From Porphyromonadaceae bacterium UBA4262 (GTDB lineage Bacteria > Bacteroidota > Bacteroidia > Bacteroidales > Muribaculaceae), in contig DGWI01000015.1 in assembly GCA_002396085.1 (NCBI GenBank), positions 30,214 to 94,213 on the forward strand: a stretch of 64,000 bases of DNA, written 5' to 3'. Every line of letters starts with the position of its first letter. Position 1 is the stretch's first letter. The notes under the pieces were generated by a model that was given only the letters and a program-made list of their open reading frames with translations, was not told the origin of the DNA and searched no databases. Both the position numbers and the translations under genes were made by a program. Below, in pieces: positions 25,673-33,666 of this stretch.

Positions 25673-26281
25673 CTACTTCTGTTCCTTGATCTCGGCGTTG
25701 ATCTGGGCGATGTAGTCGAGCAGTTCATCGCGGCCACGGCCGTCCTCGCTGCTGGTGACAAAGATGGGTGGCAGTTCTTCCCAGGTCTCGAGCAACACTT
25801 GCTTGTAGGCCTCAACGGCCTCGGCACCTGCCTGACGGCCCAGTTTGTCTATCTTGGTGAACACGATGGAGAATGGAATGCCAAACTCACCCAGCCACTG
25901 CATGAAGTCGGTATCAATCTTCTGTGGCTTGAGCCGGCTGTCGACCAGCACAAACAGATTGGTCATCTGCCGCCGCGTCATGATGTAGCCGCGGATGATG
26001 CGCTCCAATTGCGAACGCTGATCCTTGCCTCGGCGGGCATAGCCATAGCCTGGCAGGTCAACAATATACCACTCATTATTGATCTTGAAGTGATTGATGA
26101 GCAGCGTCTTGCCCGGCGTCTGCGAGGTCTTGGCAAGCCCCTTGCGGCCAGTGAGCATGTTGATGAGCGATGACTTGCCCACATTGCTCCGCCCGATAAA
26201 GGCATACTCGGGCAATGTCGTGTCGGGGCACTTGCTCACATCACTGTTGCTAATCTCAAATTCGGCGTAACGGATATTCAT
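25673..26281 (-). CDS. engB: Ribosome biogenesis GTPase EngB (YihA/YsxC)
   Basis: The 202-residue product has the EngB GTPase motifs in order: G1 GRSNVGKSSLIN (about 30-41), G2 Thr in KTSQTPGKT, G3 DLPGYGYA, G4 TKIDK and G5 TSSEDG. The length is typical. It is needed for assembly of the large ribosomal subunit in the cytoplasm. The gene appears monocistronic, with a -7 box at 26301-26308. Confidence 0.95.
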   Translation of the reverse strand: MNIRYAEFEISNSDVSKCPDTTLPEYAFIGRSNVGKSSLINMLTGRKGLAKTSQTPGKTLLINHFKINNEWYIVDLPGYGYARRGKDQRSQLERIIRGYIMTRRQMTNLFVLVDSRLKPQKIDTDFMQWLGEFGIPFSIVFTKIDKLGRQAGAEAVEAYKQVLLETWEELPPIFVTSSEDGRGRDELLDYIAQINAEIKEQK

Positions 26282-26300
26282 TGTATTTCAAGATTTTCGG

Positions 26301-26308
26301 CAAAGGTA
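26301..26308 (-). promoter_or_regulatory. -7 box of engB
   Basis: TACCTTTG on the minus strand lies 19 nt upstream of the start codon. A weak TGTG occupies the position 12 nt upstream where other promoters here have TTTG. Confidence 0.6.
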
Positions 26309-26383
26309 CTATTTTTTTGCCACATAGACAACAATGCCAGTATCTGACGACACTGACATTGTCATATTTCATGAAGTTTTTGG

Positions 26384-26446
26384 TTCTCAGTTTTCAGTTT
26401 TCAGTTTTCAGCCATAACCGACATCCGACAACTGATAACCAATAGC
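26384..26446 (+). repeat. Short-word repeat, TTTTCAGTTTTCAG type
   Basis: Three ttttcag words are followed by related words in the other orientation (ccgacatccgacaactgataacc). It lies between mdh and engB and belongs to the family at 11816-11927. Confidence 0.8.
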
Positions 26447-26454
26447 GCTTTGAA

Positions 26455-27447
26455 TTAGAGGTTGGGATTGACCTTGCTCCACTCGCTCACGGGAGGAACG
26501 ATGTCGAGGTCGACCAACTCGTCGCGCATCTTGCACAGGTGCTCATAGCTAGCGTCGAGTTTAGCCATCTCCTCCTCGGTGCCCTGCGGCATGCGGAAGG
26601 TGCAGCCGTTCTCGTTGAGCGTGGTGTCCATTGCCATCATGATGTTCTGATAACGCTCGTTCTTGACAAATGTGCCAGCAGGCCAGACAAACTTCTCGCC
26701 GCCCATGACCGAGCGAATCATCTCGACCGACAGATAAGCCGGGCTCTGGAACGAACTGCGACCGCGCAACTCGATAATCTTGGCGCCACCCTTGGTGACA
26801 TCAACCTTCATCTGCTCCCACTCGTCGTGAGACATCTTGCCCTGCTCGATGAGGTCGTAGAGCGGAGTGCCATCGATGCGCACCTGCGAACCGAACACTG
26901 CCATCTGCTCGCCGTGACCACCATAGGTGGTGCAACCAGTGACCTTGCTCTGCATCACACCGAAGTGCTTGGCCAGCGCGCTCTGCAGACGGGTCGAGTC
27001 AAGACCTGCCAGCGTGGTGACCTGAGAGGGTTTCAAGCCCGAGTAGAGCAGCGTCACCAGACCAGTAAGGTCGGCGGGGTTGAAGATAATGACCACATGC
27101 TTCACATCGGGGCAATATTGCTTGATGTTCTTGCCCAAGCCCTCGGCGATCTCGCAGTTGCCCTTGAGCAGATCCTCGCGGGTCATACCAGCCTTGCGGG
27201 GAGCACCGCCACTGCTGATGATGTACTTAGCATTGGTGAAAGCCTCAGCCACATCGGTGGTGGCAGTGATCTTGACATCACCGAAACCGCTCTGGCGCAT
27301 CTCCTCGGCCACACCTTCGGGCGAGAACACGTCATAGAGGCAGATATCGTTAGTCAGACCCATCATCAGGGCGGTCTGAACCATGTTTGAACCAATCATG
27401 CCGGCAGCACCGACGATGACGAGTTTGTCGTTAGTTAAAAAAGCCAT
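26455..27447 (-). CDS. mdh: Malate dehydrogenase
   Basis: The 330-residue product has the Rossmann motif VIVGAAGMIGSNM near the N-terminus, SSGGAPRKAGMTREDLL in the mobile loop (Arg pair for dicarboxylate binding), NPADLTG, and the catalytic His in TTYGGHGEQMAV with the partner Asp in GLDSTR. It interconverts malate and oxaloacetate with NAD(H). Together with the class I fumarase gene in this window it fits the reductive branch to succinate used by Bacteroidales. The gene stands alone with a complete promoter. Confidence 0.93.
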   Translation of the reverse strand: MAFLTNDKLVIVGAAGMIGSNMVQTALMMGLTNDICLYDVFSPEGVAEEMRQSGFGDVKITATTDVAEAFTNAKYIISSGGAPRKAGMTREDLLKGNCEIAEGLGKNIKQYCPDVKHVVIIFNPADLTGLVTLLYSGLKPSQVTTLAGLDSTRLQSALAKHFGVMQSKVTGCTTYGGHGEQMAVFGSQVRIDGTPLYDLIEQGKMSHDEWEQMKVDVTKGGAKIIELRGRSSFQSPAYLSVEMIRSVMGGEKFVWPAGTFVKNERYQNIMMAMDTTLNENGCTFRMPQGTEEEMAKLDASYEHLCKMRDELVDLDIVPPVSEWSKVNPNL

Positions 27448-27497
27448 TTTTATAAAAAATATTATTGTTAATAATGTTATTTTTCAGAAATAGACTG

Positions 27498-27529
27498 CAA
27501 AGGTAATAGTTATCTGCCGCATGACCAAA
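27498..27529 (-). promoter_or_regulatory. Bacteroidetes-type promoter of mdh
   Basis: On the minus strand TTTG (27529-27526), a 20-nt spacer and TACCTTTG (27505-27498) match the consensus. The leader is about 45 nt. Confidence 0.8.
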
Positions 27530-27595
27530 CTTAGTTGTTTAAATATTGTGAATGATTAAGCAACACCCAAAATAATTCAACATTTTATCCGCTCG

Positions 27596-27619
27596 TTTGT
27601 CAATTAGTTTGTACCTTTG
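27596..27619 (+). promoter_or_regulatory. Promoter with TTTG-N12-TACCTTTG (recR)
   Basis: TTTG (27596-27599) lies exactly 12 nt before TACCTTTG (27612-27619). The leader of about 55 nt consists almost wholly of the short-word repeat at 27630-27680. Confidence 0.6.
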
Positions 27620-27629
27620 CAAACCGAAA

Positions 27630-27680
27630 AAGTTGTCGGTTATCGATTGTGACTGAAAACCGACAACCGACAACCGATAG
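27630..27680 (+). repeat. Short-word repeat, CCGACAACCGATAG type, in the recR leader
   Basis: The words gttgtcggttatcg and then the complement gaaaaccgacaaccgacaaccgatag lie inside the 5' leader of recR. The two halves can base-pair and could form a hairpin close to the start codon. Confidence 0.7.
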
Positions 27681-27681
27681 A

Positions 27682-28308
27682 ATGGATCAGGAATTTGCAT
27701 CATCACTACTCGAACAGGCAGTGAGCCAATTTGCCTCACTGCCCGGCATAGGACGGAAGACCGCCCTGCGACTGGTGTTGCACCTGCTCAAGCAGAGCGA
27801 GCAAGACGCAACAGCCTTTGGCGAGGCGATCATCCGTCTGCGGCACGAGATACGCTACTGCCGGGTGTGCCACAACATCAGCGAGACCGACGTGTGCCCC
27901 ATCTGCTCCAATCCCAGCCGCGACGCATCGACCATCTGCGTGGTCGAGAACGTCAAGGACGTGATGAGCATCGAGAACACCCACCAGCACCACGGACTGT
28001 ATCATGTGCTGGGAGGGCTCATCTCGCCCATGGATGGCGTGGGACCGCAAGACATCGAGATTAATAGTCTGGAGCAGCGCGTCAAGGAGGGAGGCATCAA
28101 GGAGGTGATACTGGCGCTGAGTGCCACCATGGAGGGCGACACCACCAACTTCTACATCTTCCGTCGCCTGGCCCCCTACCCCGACGTCAAGGTCACCATG
28201 CTGGCACGCGGTGTGAGTGTGGGCAACGAGATTGAGTATACCGACGAGTTGACGTTGGGTCGTTCCATCATCAACCGCACCCCGTTCAGCGACACTCTGA
28301 CGCAATGA
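27682..28308 (+). CDS. recR: Recombination protein RecR
   Basis: The 208-residue product starts MDQEFASSLLEQAV; a longer frame would translate the repeat in the leader, so this ATG is chosen. It has the helix-hairpin-helix (LPGIGRKTALRLVLHLL), the four-Cys zinc finger (CRVCHNISETDVCPIC) and the Toprim domain starting TICVVENVKDVMSIENT. RecR works with RecF and RecO to load RecA on gapped DNA. A small ORF follows after a repeat block. Confidence 0.96.
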   Translation: MDQEFASSLLEQAVSQFASLPGIGRKTALRLVLHLLKQSEQDATAFGEAIIRLRHEIRYCRVCHNISETDVCPICSNPSRDASTICVVENVKDVMSIENTHQHHGLYHVLGGLISPMDGVGPQDIEINSLEQRVKEGGIKEVILALSATMEGDTTNFYIFRRLAPYPDVKVTMLARGVSVGNEIEYTDELTLGRSIINRTPFSDTLTQ

Positions 28309-28385
28309 GTTGTTGTCAGTCGTCGGTTGTGGCTGAAAACTGAAGGCTGAAAACCGATAACTGACAACTAAGAACTGATAACCAC
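28309..28385 (+). repeat. Short-word repeat, ACTGAAAACCGATAACTGACAAC type
   Basis: The words gttgtcagtcgtcggttg and then ctgaaaactgaaggctgaaaaccgataactgac fill the space between recR and the small ORF. It belongs to the 11816-11927 family. Confidence 0.8.
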
Positions 28386-28411
28386 TGACTTTATTCTTAA
28401 TTAGAAAAAGG

Positions 28412-28555
28412 ATGGCCGATAATTATCTAGACCGACAGTTTCAAGAACGCGAGGCTCGCCTAGCCAAGAAAGAGAAGGCGCACCAACTGAAATTGCGCCG
28501 CTTCCGCGAGGCCTATATCAAGCGACTCAAGGAGCAAAAAAATCAACAAGAATAA
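28412..28555 (+). CDS. Small basic protein of 47 residues
   Basis: The ORF begins MADNYLDRQFQEREARLAK, is made almost wholly of charged residues and leucines in a helical pattern, and ends NQQE. A purine-rich stretch (agaaaaagg) lies just before the ATG, and a hairpin terminator follows at 28558-28591. By its opening it resembles small MA(D/E)NYL-type proteins that I recall from Bacteroidales, but I cannot verify this. It is probably a genuine short gene transcribed with or just after recR; function unknown, perhaps nucleic-acid or ribosome associated given its charge. Confidence 0.65.
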   Translation: MADNYLDRQFQEREARLAKKEKAHQLKLRRFREAYIKRLKEQKNQQE

Positions 28556-28557
28556 AC

Positions 28558-28591
28558 AATCGCGCGACCCCATCAATGGAGTTGCGCGATT
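28558..28591 (+). terminator. Hairpin after the small ORF
   Basis: An 11-bp stem (aatcgcgcgac / gttgcgcgatt, one G-U pair) is followed by tctcatctcat, so the T run is poor. Confidence 0.55.
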
Positions 28592-28679
28592 CTCATCTCA
28601 TCACTGACACTGAGTTTTACTTCAGTTCGCTGATTGCCTGAGTGTTGCCACCTGTTACAAGCGACAAGGGTGAGATGCC

Positions 28680-29504
28680 TCAAGCACCATAGGCCAACGC
28701 GGCACCCAGGGCGGTGCAATACTCGGCGTGCTCGGGGATGCGGAAGCGCACCCCATAGAGGTCTTCCATGATGCCGAACACGACGCGGCATTGTGGCAAC
28801 CGTGCAAGGTTGCCGATGCACACAAAGTCGGGTATTCCGCCATTGATCTGCGACAACACTGCGCACGAGCCGATGGTCTCGACCACCATGCAGATGAGGC
28901 CCAGTGCAATGTCCTCGTGAGTGGCATTGGCATTGCGCACCTTGCCGAAGAGCGATGCCGTGGCATGCATGGGCAGGCCTTCAAGGTCGTTCTGGCTGAT
29001 GTCCTTGATTTGTAGATTGATGTTGGCGATGTCGCCTTGCGATGCCATCTCAACGACCTCGCAAATGTCGCTGGTGCCCAGCATCAGGTGCGACAGGCCA
29101 CGCAGCGTGCCACCACCCATCGAGATGCCGCCGATGTGCTTGATGCCGCTATCATCGACACGCACCAGCGTAGTGCCCGTGCCCATCGACACGACAATCA
29201 GCCTGTCGAGCCCACTGTCAAAGCGGGCCCCCAGACCGTCGGCCTGGAACTCATCAACCTTGGTGGTAGGCAGGCCATAAATGGGTGTCTCAACACTGCT
29301 GCTGCCCACTCCCGTGATCATCACATGCTCTATGTCGCCCAGAGAGATGCCATTGTCATAGATATATTTGCCAAAGGCTCCAAAGAGCGAGGTAATGGGG
29401 TCTGCCGCAGTGATAAACAGCGGGTTACACAGTTGCTTGTCATCACGCAATCCCACAATCTTGGTGGTGCTTCCACCCACATCGATTCCAATTACTAGTC
29501 CCAT
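28680..29504 (-). CDS. coaW: Type II pantothenate kinase
   Basis: The 274-residue product has the actin-like ATPase motif GIDVGGSTTKIVGLR at the N-terminus, the catalytic-type TGVGSSSVE segment, VVSMGTGTTLVRVDD (phosphate 2), GGISMGGGTLRGLSHLMLG and a C-terminal CIGNLARLPQC. These match the eukaryote/staphylococcal type II PanK fold found in Bacteroidetes. It phosphorylates pantothenate, the first step to coenzyme A. It stands alone, with the inverted palindromic element at 29538-29624 directly upstream. Confidence 0.87.
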   Translation of the reverse strand: MGLVIGIDVGGSTTKIVGLRDDKQLCNPLFITAADPITSLFGAFGKYIYDNGISLGDIEHVMITGVGSSSVETPIYGLPTTKVDEFQADGLGARFDSGLDRLIVVSMGTGTTLVRVDDSGIKHIGGISMGGGTLRGLSHLMLGTSDICEVVEMASQGDIANINLQIKDISQNDLEGLPMHATASLFGKVRNANATHEDIALGLICMVVETIGSCAVLSQINGGIPDFVCIGNLARLPQCRVVFGIMEDLYGVRFRIPEHAEYCTALGAALAYGA

Positions 29505-29537
29505 GTCTTTTAATAATTAAGTTTTCGGTTGTCGGTT

Positions 29538-29624
29538 ACAAGCCCCCCAAGCCCCCCTAAAGGGGGGTGTACAAAGTGGCAGCCACAACAGTAGTTCCCC
29601 CTTTAGGGGGCTAGGGGGCTTGTT
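29538..29624 (-). repeat. Palindromic element, copy 2 (CCCCCTAAAGGGGG family)
   Basis: Read on the minus strand it matches copy 1 at 16168-16252: ccccctaaaggggg, actactgttgtgg, tttgtacacc and ccctttagggg occur in the same order. It is flanked on both sides by cggtt/ttaccg short-word repeats. Confidence 0.85.
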
Positions 29625-29674
29625 ACCGAAGACCGGCTACCGATAGCCATTGCTGAAAAACGGTGTAAAATTAT

Positions 29675-30856
29675 ATGTTTTTTTTGACATGGGAAAATAA
29701 GCCACAATATTTCTCGTTATTTATTATTGTGATTGATGTAACGATTGTCATTGTCAACTATCGCGTGAAGTACTTTCTGGAGCAGACTTTGCGCTCGGTC
29801 AAGGAAGCCATCAATGGCCTCCAGGCCGAGGTGTATGTCATTGACAACAACTCGGGTGACGACTCGATCGAGCACTCGCGGGCACTATTCCCGTGGGTCA
29901 AATTCATTGAGAACAAGAAGAATGTGGGGTTTGCGCGTGCCAACAATCAGGGCATTGTCGCCGCACAGGGCGAGTTCACCCTTATCCTCAATCCCGACAC
30001 CATCATCTCGACCGAGAGCCTGTGCCGACCCATCGCGTGGATGCGCGAGCACAGCGACTGTGGTGCAGTGGGCGTGCGCATGGTCGATGGCAATGGCACA
30101 TTCCTGCCCGAGTCCAAGCGAGCCTTCACCACCCCGTGGGTGTCGTTCTGCAAGATCTTCGGCCTGTCGAAACTCTTCCCCAACTCGCCCACCTTTGCCA
30201 AGTATCACCTGCGCTACCTCAATGACCGTGAGGCACACAAGGTCGACATTCTGTCGGGTGCGTTCATGCTGTGCCGCACACAATTGCTGCAGCAGGTGGG
30301 TGGCTTTGACGAGGACTTCTTCATGTACGGCGAGGACATCGACTTGTGCTATCGCATGTACAAGACCGGCATGAACAACTGGTATCTGCCTGTCGAGATT
30401 ATTCACTACAAGGGCGAGAGCACCAAGAAGGACTCGATGCGCTATGTCAGGGTATTCTACGAGGCCATGCTCATCTTCTACCGCAAGCACTATCCTCGAT
30501 ACAGTTGGATTGGCTACCCCATCGTGCAACTGGGCGTTGCCGTGCGCGCCTCGATGGCGATGCTCAAGCGCGCATTCAAGCGCATCTTACCCACCAAGAG
30601 CCCCCACCCCACCAACAATGCCCCCTGGGTGATACTGAGCGACAACCACGCCCGCGTGACCATGGCAACGGGGTTGAACCACTTCAAGATGACCATACCT
30701 GCCGAGGGGCCTGCACAGGTGCTGATTGACGATGCCACCTACAGTTACAGCGAGATCATTCACATCATCTCGAGCAACTCGCGCAAGGGAGTGGAGTTCC
30801 ACATCTTCTCGGCTGCCAACGAACTGATTATCTCACCCAAAATGAGCCAGGCATGA
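29675..30856 (+). CDS. Family 2 glycosyltransferase (rhamnosyltransferase-like)
   Basis: The frame gives 393 residues. The GT2 fold begins at residue 21 (DVTIVIVNYRVKYFLEQTL), with VIDNNSGDDS, GFARANNQGI, LILNPDTIIS and GGFDEDFFMYGEDIDLCYRM. Family members usually start right before the first strand, so a GTG at 29729 is a plausible alternative to the ATG at 29675. The last 90 residues form an extra beta-rich domain. It transfers a sugar from a nucleotide sugar to a cell-surface glycan precursor; acceptor unknown. Its stop overlaps the start of the next gene (ATGA), which implies translational coupling. Confidence 0.88.
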   Translation: MFFLTWENKPQYFSLFIIVIDVTIVIVNYRVKYFLEQTLRSVKEAINGLQAEVYVIDNNSGDDSIEHSRALFPWVKFIENKKNVGFARANNQGIVAAQGEFTLILNPDTIISTESLCRPIAWMREHSDCGAVGVRMVDGNGTFLPESKRAFTTPWVSFCKIFGLSKLFPNSPTFAKYHLRYLNDREAHKVDILSGAFMLCRTQLLQQVGGFDEDFFMYGEDIDLCYRMYKTGMNNWYLPVEIIHYKGESTKKDSMRYVRVFYEAMLIFYRKHYPRYSWIGYPIVQLGVAVRASMAMLKRAFKRILPTKSPHPTNNAPWVILSDNHARVTMATGLNHFKMTIPAEGPAQVLIDDATYSYSEIIHIISSNSRKGVEFHIFSAANELIISPKMSQA

Positions 30857-31374
30857 CATCGCTGACGAGCAATGACAAGGTGCATCTGCGCGCACTCGAA
30901 CCCACCGACCTGGATTTGCTCTACGCCTGGGAGAACGATGCCAACCTATGGGCCGCGACCGACACCATCGCCCCCTACTCGCGGCAGACGCTGTGGCAAT
31001 ACCTTGAAAACCACACAGGCGACATCTACAAGTCACGCCAGTTGCGACTCATCATCGAGACTAACGACAGCACCGCCATTGGCACTGTCGACTTCTTTAA
31101 CTTCGACCCGCTGAACAACCGGGCCGAACTAGGTCTGTTCATTGCTCCCGAGCATCGTGGGCGGGGCTATGGTCGCCTGGCGCTGCAACTCATCCGAGAC
31201 TATGCCGAGCAGCACATCGGCTTGCGACAACTCTACGTCTACATCCGCACCGACAACACAGCCTGCCTCAACCTGTTTATCCACTTCGGTTTCACACAGG
31301 CGGGCCTGCTGCAAGCCTGGGTCAAGCGTGGTCGCGACTACCACGATGTCGCTCTGCTGCAACTCATCTTCTGA
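30853..31374 (+). CDS. GNAT-family N-acetyltransferase (RimL/SpeG-like)
   Basis: The 173-residue product begins MTSLTSNDKVHLRALEPTDL. It contains WENDANLWAATDTIAPYSR and the acetyl-CoA binding motif APEHRGRGYGRLALQLIRDYA, followed by LYVYIRTDNTACLNLFIHFGF. This order is typical of RimJ/RimL-like acetyltransferases and similar sugar N-acetyltransferases. Because it overlaps the glycosyltransferase gene by 4 nt, it may modify an amino-sugar in the same pathway, but a protein or polyamine substrate is equally possible. A strong terminator follows immediately. Confidence 0.88.
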   Translation: MTSLTSNDKVHLRALEPTDLDLLYAWENDANLWAATDTIAPYSRQTLWQYLENHTGDIYKSRQLRLIIETNDSTAIGTVDFFNFDPLNNRAELGLFIAPEHRGRGYGRLALQLIRDYAEQHIGLRQLYVYIRTDNTACLNLFIHFGFTQAGLLQAWVKRGRDYHDVALLQLIF

Positions 31375-31403
31375 AAAAAGACACACGCGGGTGTGTCTTT
31401 TTT
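31374..31403 (+). terminator. Rho-independent terminator after the GT2-GNAT pair
   Basis: The stem gacacac/gtgtgtc, extended by A/T pairs on both sides, is followed by six T and begins at the stop codon. Confidence 0.9.
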
Positions 31404-31406
31404 AAC

Positions 31407-31600
31407 GTGAGTTCGATGAAATTTTAATCAGGAAATCAATGCGTTAGCAAATCCCCCTCTAAGTTAGAGGGGGTGCCCGAAGGGCGGGGGCGTGTGTCAA
31501 GCAGCCTGGCTGCAACCACACACTCCTCCGGCGCTACGCGCCACCTCCCCTAACTTAGGGGAGGAACTGGTTCACAGCACTTCACTTTCGTCGAATTCAC
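31407..31600 (+). mobile_element. 194-bp non-coding element with terminal inverted repeats, copy 1
   Basis: The ends gtgagttcgatgaaa and tttcgtcgaattcac are inverted repeats matching at 13 of 15 positions. The inside holds two self-complementary segments (ccccctctaagttagaggggg and cctcccctaacttaggggagg) and a gcgctacgcgc palindrome. It encodes nothing. Copy 2 of the same length lies inverted at 62110-62303. It fits a MITE-like element whose transposase is elsewhere. Confidence 0.8.
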
Positions 31601-31606
31601 GCTTTT

Positions 31607-32212
31607 TCAGTTGAGAGAGGGGTCAAGGGGCCAGTTGAGCCACAGCCGGTATCGGTCACCAAACTGCGCTACGGCAGCAGGCCAGATGTCGTCCCAACGG
31701 TCGCTCAAAATCACCTCAAGGGGGAGCGTGTCGATCACCGCCCAGTCGTGGCGGTCAATCTCCTGCTGCAACTGCCCTGCTTCCCAGCCACTATAACCCA
31801 GACAGAACTTGAAGCAACCGTCTATGCCATCTTCAGGACGACGGTGTTGCAGATAGGCCTGCATGGATTCAAAGTCGCCACCGATATATAGCCCGCCGCC
31901 CAGCGACAGGCAGTCGGGAATCACATCGGGACCTAACGTGTGCAGGTAGAAGAGTTGCTCCATGCCCACAGGGCCACCCAGAAAGACGGGTATGCCCCGC
32001 TCGCAGTCGATGTCGGCCAACTGATGCTTGAGGGTCCATCCCTGATAGTTGCTGATCATAAGCCCCATGCTGCCTTGCCGGTCATGATCGACCATGAGCA
32101 CCACACTGCGGCGAAAGAAGGGGTCATTGACCGTGGGCTTGGCGACCAGCAGTGAGCCACGCACTGGCACAATCTGCTCGTCATCGAGGTTGAATATCTT
32201 GTCGTTGTCCAA
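31607..32212 (-). CDS. YqgE/AlgH family protein
   Basis: The 201-residue product has the family's opening region VRGSLLVAKPTVNDPFFRRS followed by VVLMVDHDRQGSMGLMISN, then VFLGGPVGMEQLFYLHTLG, LYIGGDFES and a final RYRLWLNWPLDPSLN. The length is standard for DUF179 proteins. The biochemical role is not known; AlgH was linked to alginate regulation in Pseudomonas. Its stop codon lies 6 nt from the end of the 194-bp element. It follows the threonine synthase gene on the same strand after 36 nt of word repeat. Confidence 0.92.
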   Translation of the reverse strand: MDNDKIFNLDDEQIVPVRGSLLVAKPTVNDPFFRRSVVLMVDHDRQGSMGLMISNYQGWTLKHQLADIDCERGIPVFLGGPVGMEQLFYLHTLGPDVIPDCLSLGGGLYIGGDFESMQAYLQHRRPEDGIDGCFKFCLGYSGWEAGQLQQEIDRHDWAVIDTLPLEVILSDRWDDIWPAAVAQFGDRYRLWLNWPLDPSLN

Positions 32213-32215
32213 GTT

Positions 32216-32256
32216 TAGGAGTTAAGGGTTAGGGGTTAGGGGTTAAGGTTAAGGGT
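32216..32256 (-). repeat. Short-word repeat, GGTTAGGGGTTAAGG type
   Basis: The words gttagg, ggttaggg and ggttaaggg repeat between YqgE and threonine synthase and run up to the thrC stop codon. Confidence 0.8.
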
Positions 32257-33562
32257 TGGTGTAGCCCAACAGATAGCGTTTGAAACTGGTATAGCCATTG
32301 TTGATGGGCGTGACACGACGCGTGCCGTTGAGATAGCGCAACAACTGGGGCGGCATCGCCACCTCGTGTCCTGTGGCGTGCTCGACCGTGGCGGCAAACT
32401 TGGCCGGATGGGCCGTAGCCAATGAGACGCCCACCTCACCTGGCCGCAGGTCATCGCACAATCCCTGCCAGGCGAATGCGCTGTGCGGGTCGAGCAGATA
32501 ACCGTGCCGACGGTCAGTGTCGCGGATGGTGTCAATGATCATCTCGTCGTTATAGGTGTAGGCATGAATCATGCGGCGTATCTCGGCATAGTTACCCAGC
32601 AATTCCATCACGCGTGGCATGTTGGTGGGGTTGCCTGCGTCAAGTGCAGGTGCAATGCTGGGCACCGAGGGCTTGGCGATGAAGTAGCCCGTCTTGATGT
32701 AATTGTAGAAGATGTTGTTCTCGTTCTCGACACTGACAAACCGCTTGACCGGCAGTCCCATGGCTCGTGCCATCAGTCCTGATGTCAGGTTACCCAAGTT
32801 GGCACTGGGCACCGAGAACACCACATCGCTCACATCCACTCCTAGCCTTGAGAGCATGGCGATAGCGTAGAAGTAATAGAACGTCTGGGGCAGGATGCGG
32901 GCCACATTGATGCTGGTGGCGCTGGTCATGTGCAGGGCCTCATTGAGTTCGGGGTCAACAAATGCCTTGTTGACCAATCGCTTGCAATCGTCAAACGAGC
33001 CATTGACTTCCAGCGCAGTGACATTGTCGCCCAGCGTGGCAAACTGTGCCTCCTGCACATAGCTCAACGACTCGTGCGGATAGAGCACATGGATGTGAAC
33101 ACCCGGCACTCCGACAAAACTGTTGGCTACGGCCGCACCCGTGTCACCCGAGGTGGCCACCAGCACATGGATGGTGGGCCACTGGTGGTGCAAACTGCGA
33201 TAGTAGTGCAGCAGGCGCGCCATGAAACGCGTGCCCACGTCCTTAAACGCCATCGTCGGACCATGAAACAGTTCCAGCACATAGTGGTTGTCATCGACCC
33301 GATGCAACGGTATGTCAAAGTTGAGTGTGTCTTGCACAATGTTGCGCAACACACTGGCATCAATATCGCCCTGAAAGGCAAAATTGGCAATAGCGAAAGC
33401 AATTTCCTGCAAGGTCATGTGACCCATGTTGCGCACAAAGGCCTGCGGCAACCTCACAATGCTTTGCGGCATAAACAGGCCTCCATCCTCGCTCACACCG
33501 TCGATCACTGCCTGCTCAAGCGATACAACCTCGCTAGGTGTCTTTATGTTATAGTACAACAT
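32249..33562 (-). CDS. thrC: Threonine synthase
   Basis: The 437-residue product starts MLYYNIKTPSEVVSLEQAV and has the short SEDGGLFMP segment of class II threonine synthases. The PLP lysine is in ELFHGPTMAFKDVGTRF, with ATSGDTGAAVANSF and FSVPSANLGNLTSG for phosphate and substrate binding. It converts O-phosphohomoserine to threonine. It lies 103 nt downstream of the aspartokinase gene on the same strand. No homoserine kinase or homoserine dehydrogenase gene is adjacent, although Bacteroidetes often keep thrA-thrB-thrC together. Confidence 0.95.
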   Translation of the reverse strand: MLYYNIKTPSEVVSLEQAVIDGVSEDGGLFMPQSIVRLPQAFVRNMGHMTLQEIAFAIANFAFQGDIDASVLRNIVQDTLNFDIPLHRVDDNHYVLELFHGPTMAFKDVGTRFMARLLHYYRSLHHQWPTIHVLVATSGDTGAAVANSFVGVPGVHIHVLYPHESLSYVQEAQFATLGDNVTALEVNGSFDDCKRLVNKAFVDPELNEALHMTSATSINVARILPQTFYYFYAIAMLSRLGVDVSDVVFSVPSANLGNLTSGLMARAMGLPVKRFVSVENENNIFYNYIKTGYFIAKPSVPSIAPALDAGNPTNMPRVMELLGNYAEIRRMIHAYTYNDEMIIDTIRDTDRRHGYLLDPHSAFAWQGLCDDLRPGEVGVSLATAHPAKFAATVEHATGHEVAMPPQLLRYLNGTRRVTPINNGYTSFKRYLLGYTNP

Positions 33563-33573
33563 TTCAGTTATTT

Positions 33574-33666
33574 AATTAAGAATTAAGAATTTATAATTAA
33601 GATTCGCCTCCCTTCTTAATTCTTAATTCTCAATTCCTCATTCTCAATTTTCAATTTTCAATTCTT
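33574..33666 (-). repeat. Short-word repeat, AATTAAGAATTGAGAATT type
   Basis: About nine aattaagaatt/aattctcaatt words fill the gap between thrC and the aspartokinase gene and extend to the aspartokinase stop codon. It is the longest block of this family, which also lies at 45716-45739, 47776-47798, 54808-54854, 55454-55493 and 57460-57494. Confidence 0.85.
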
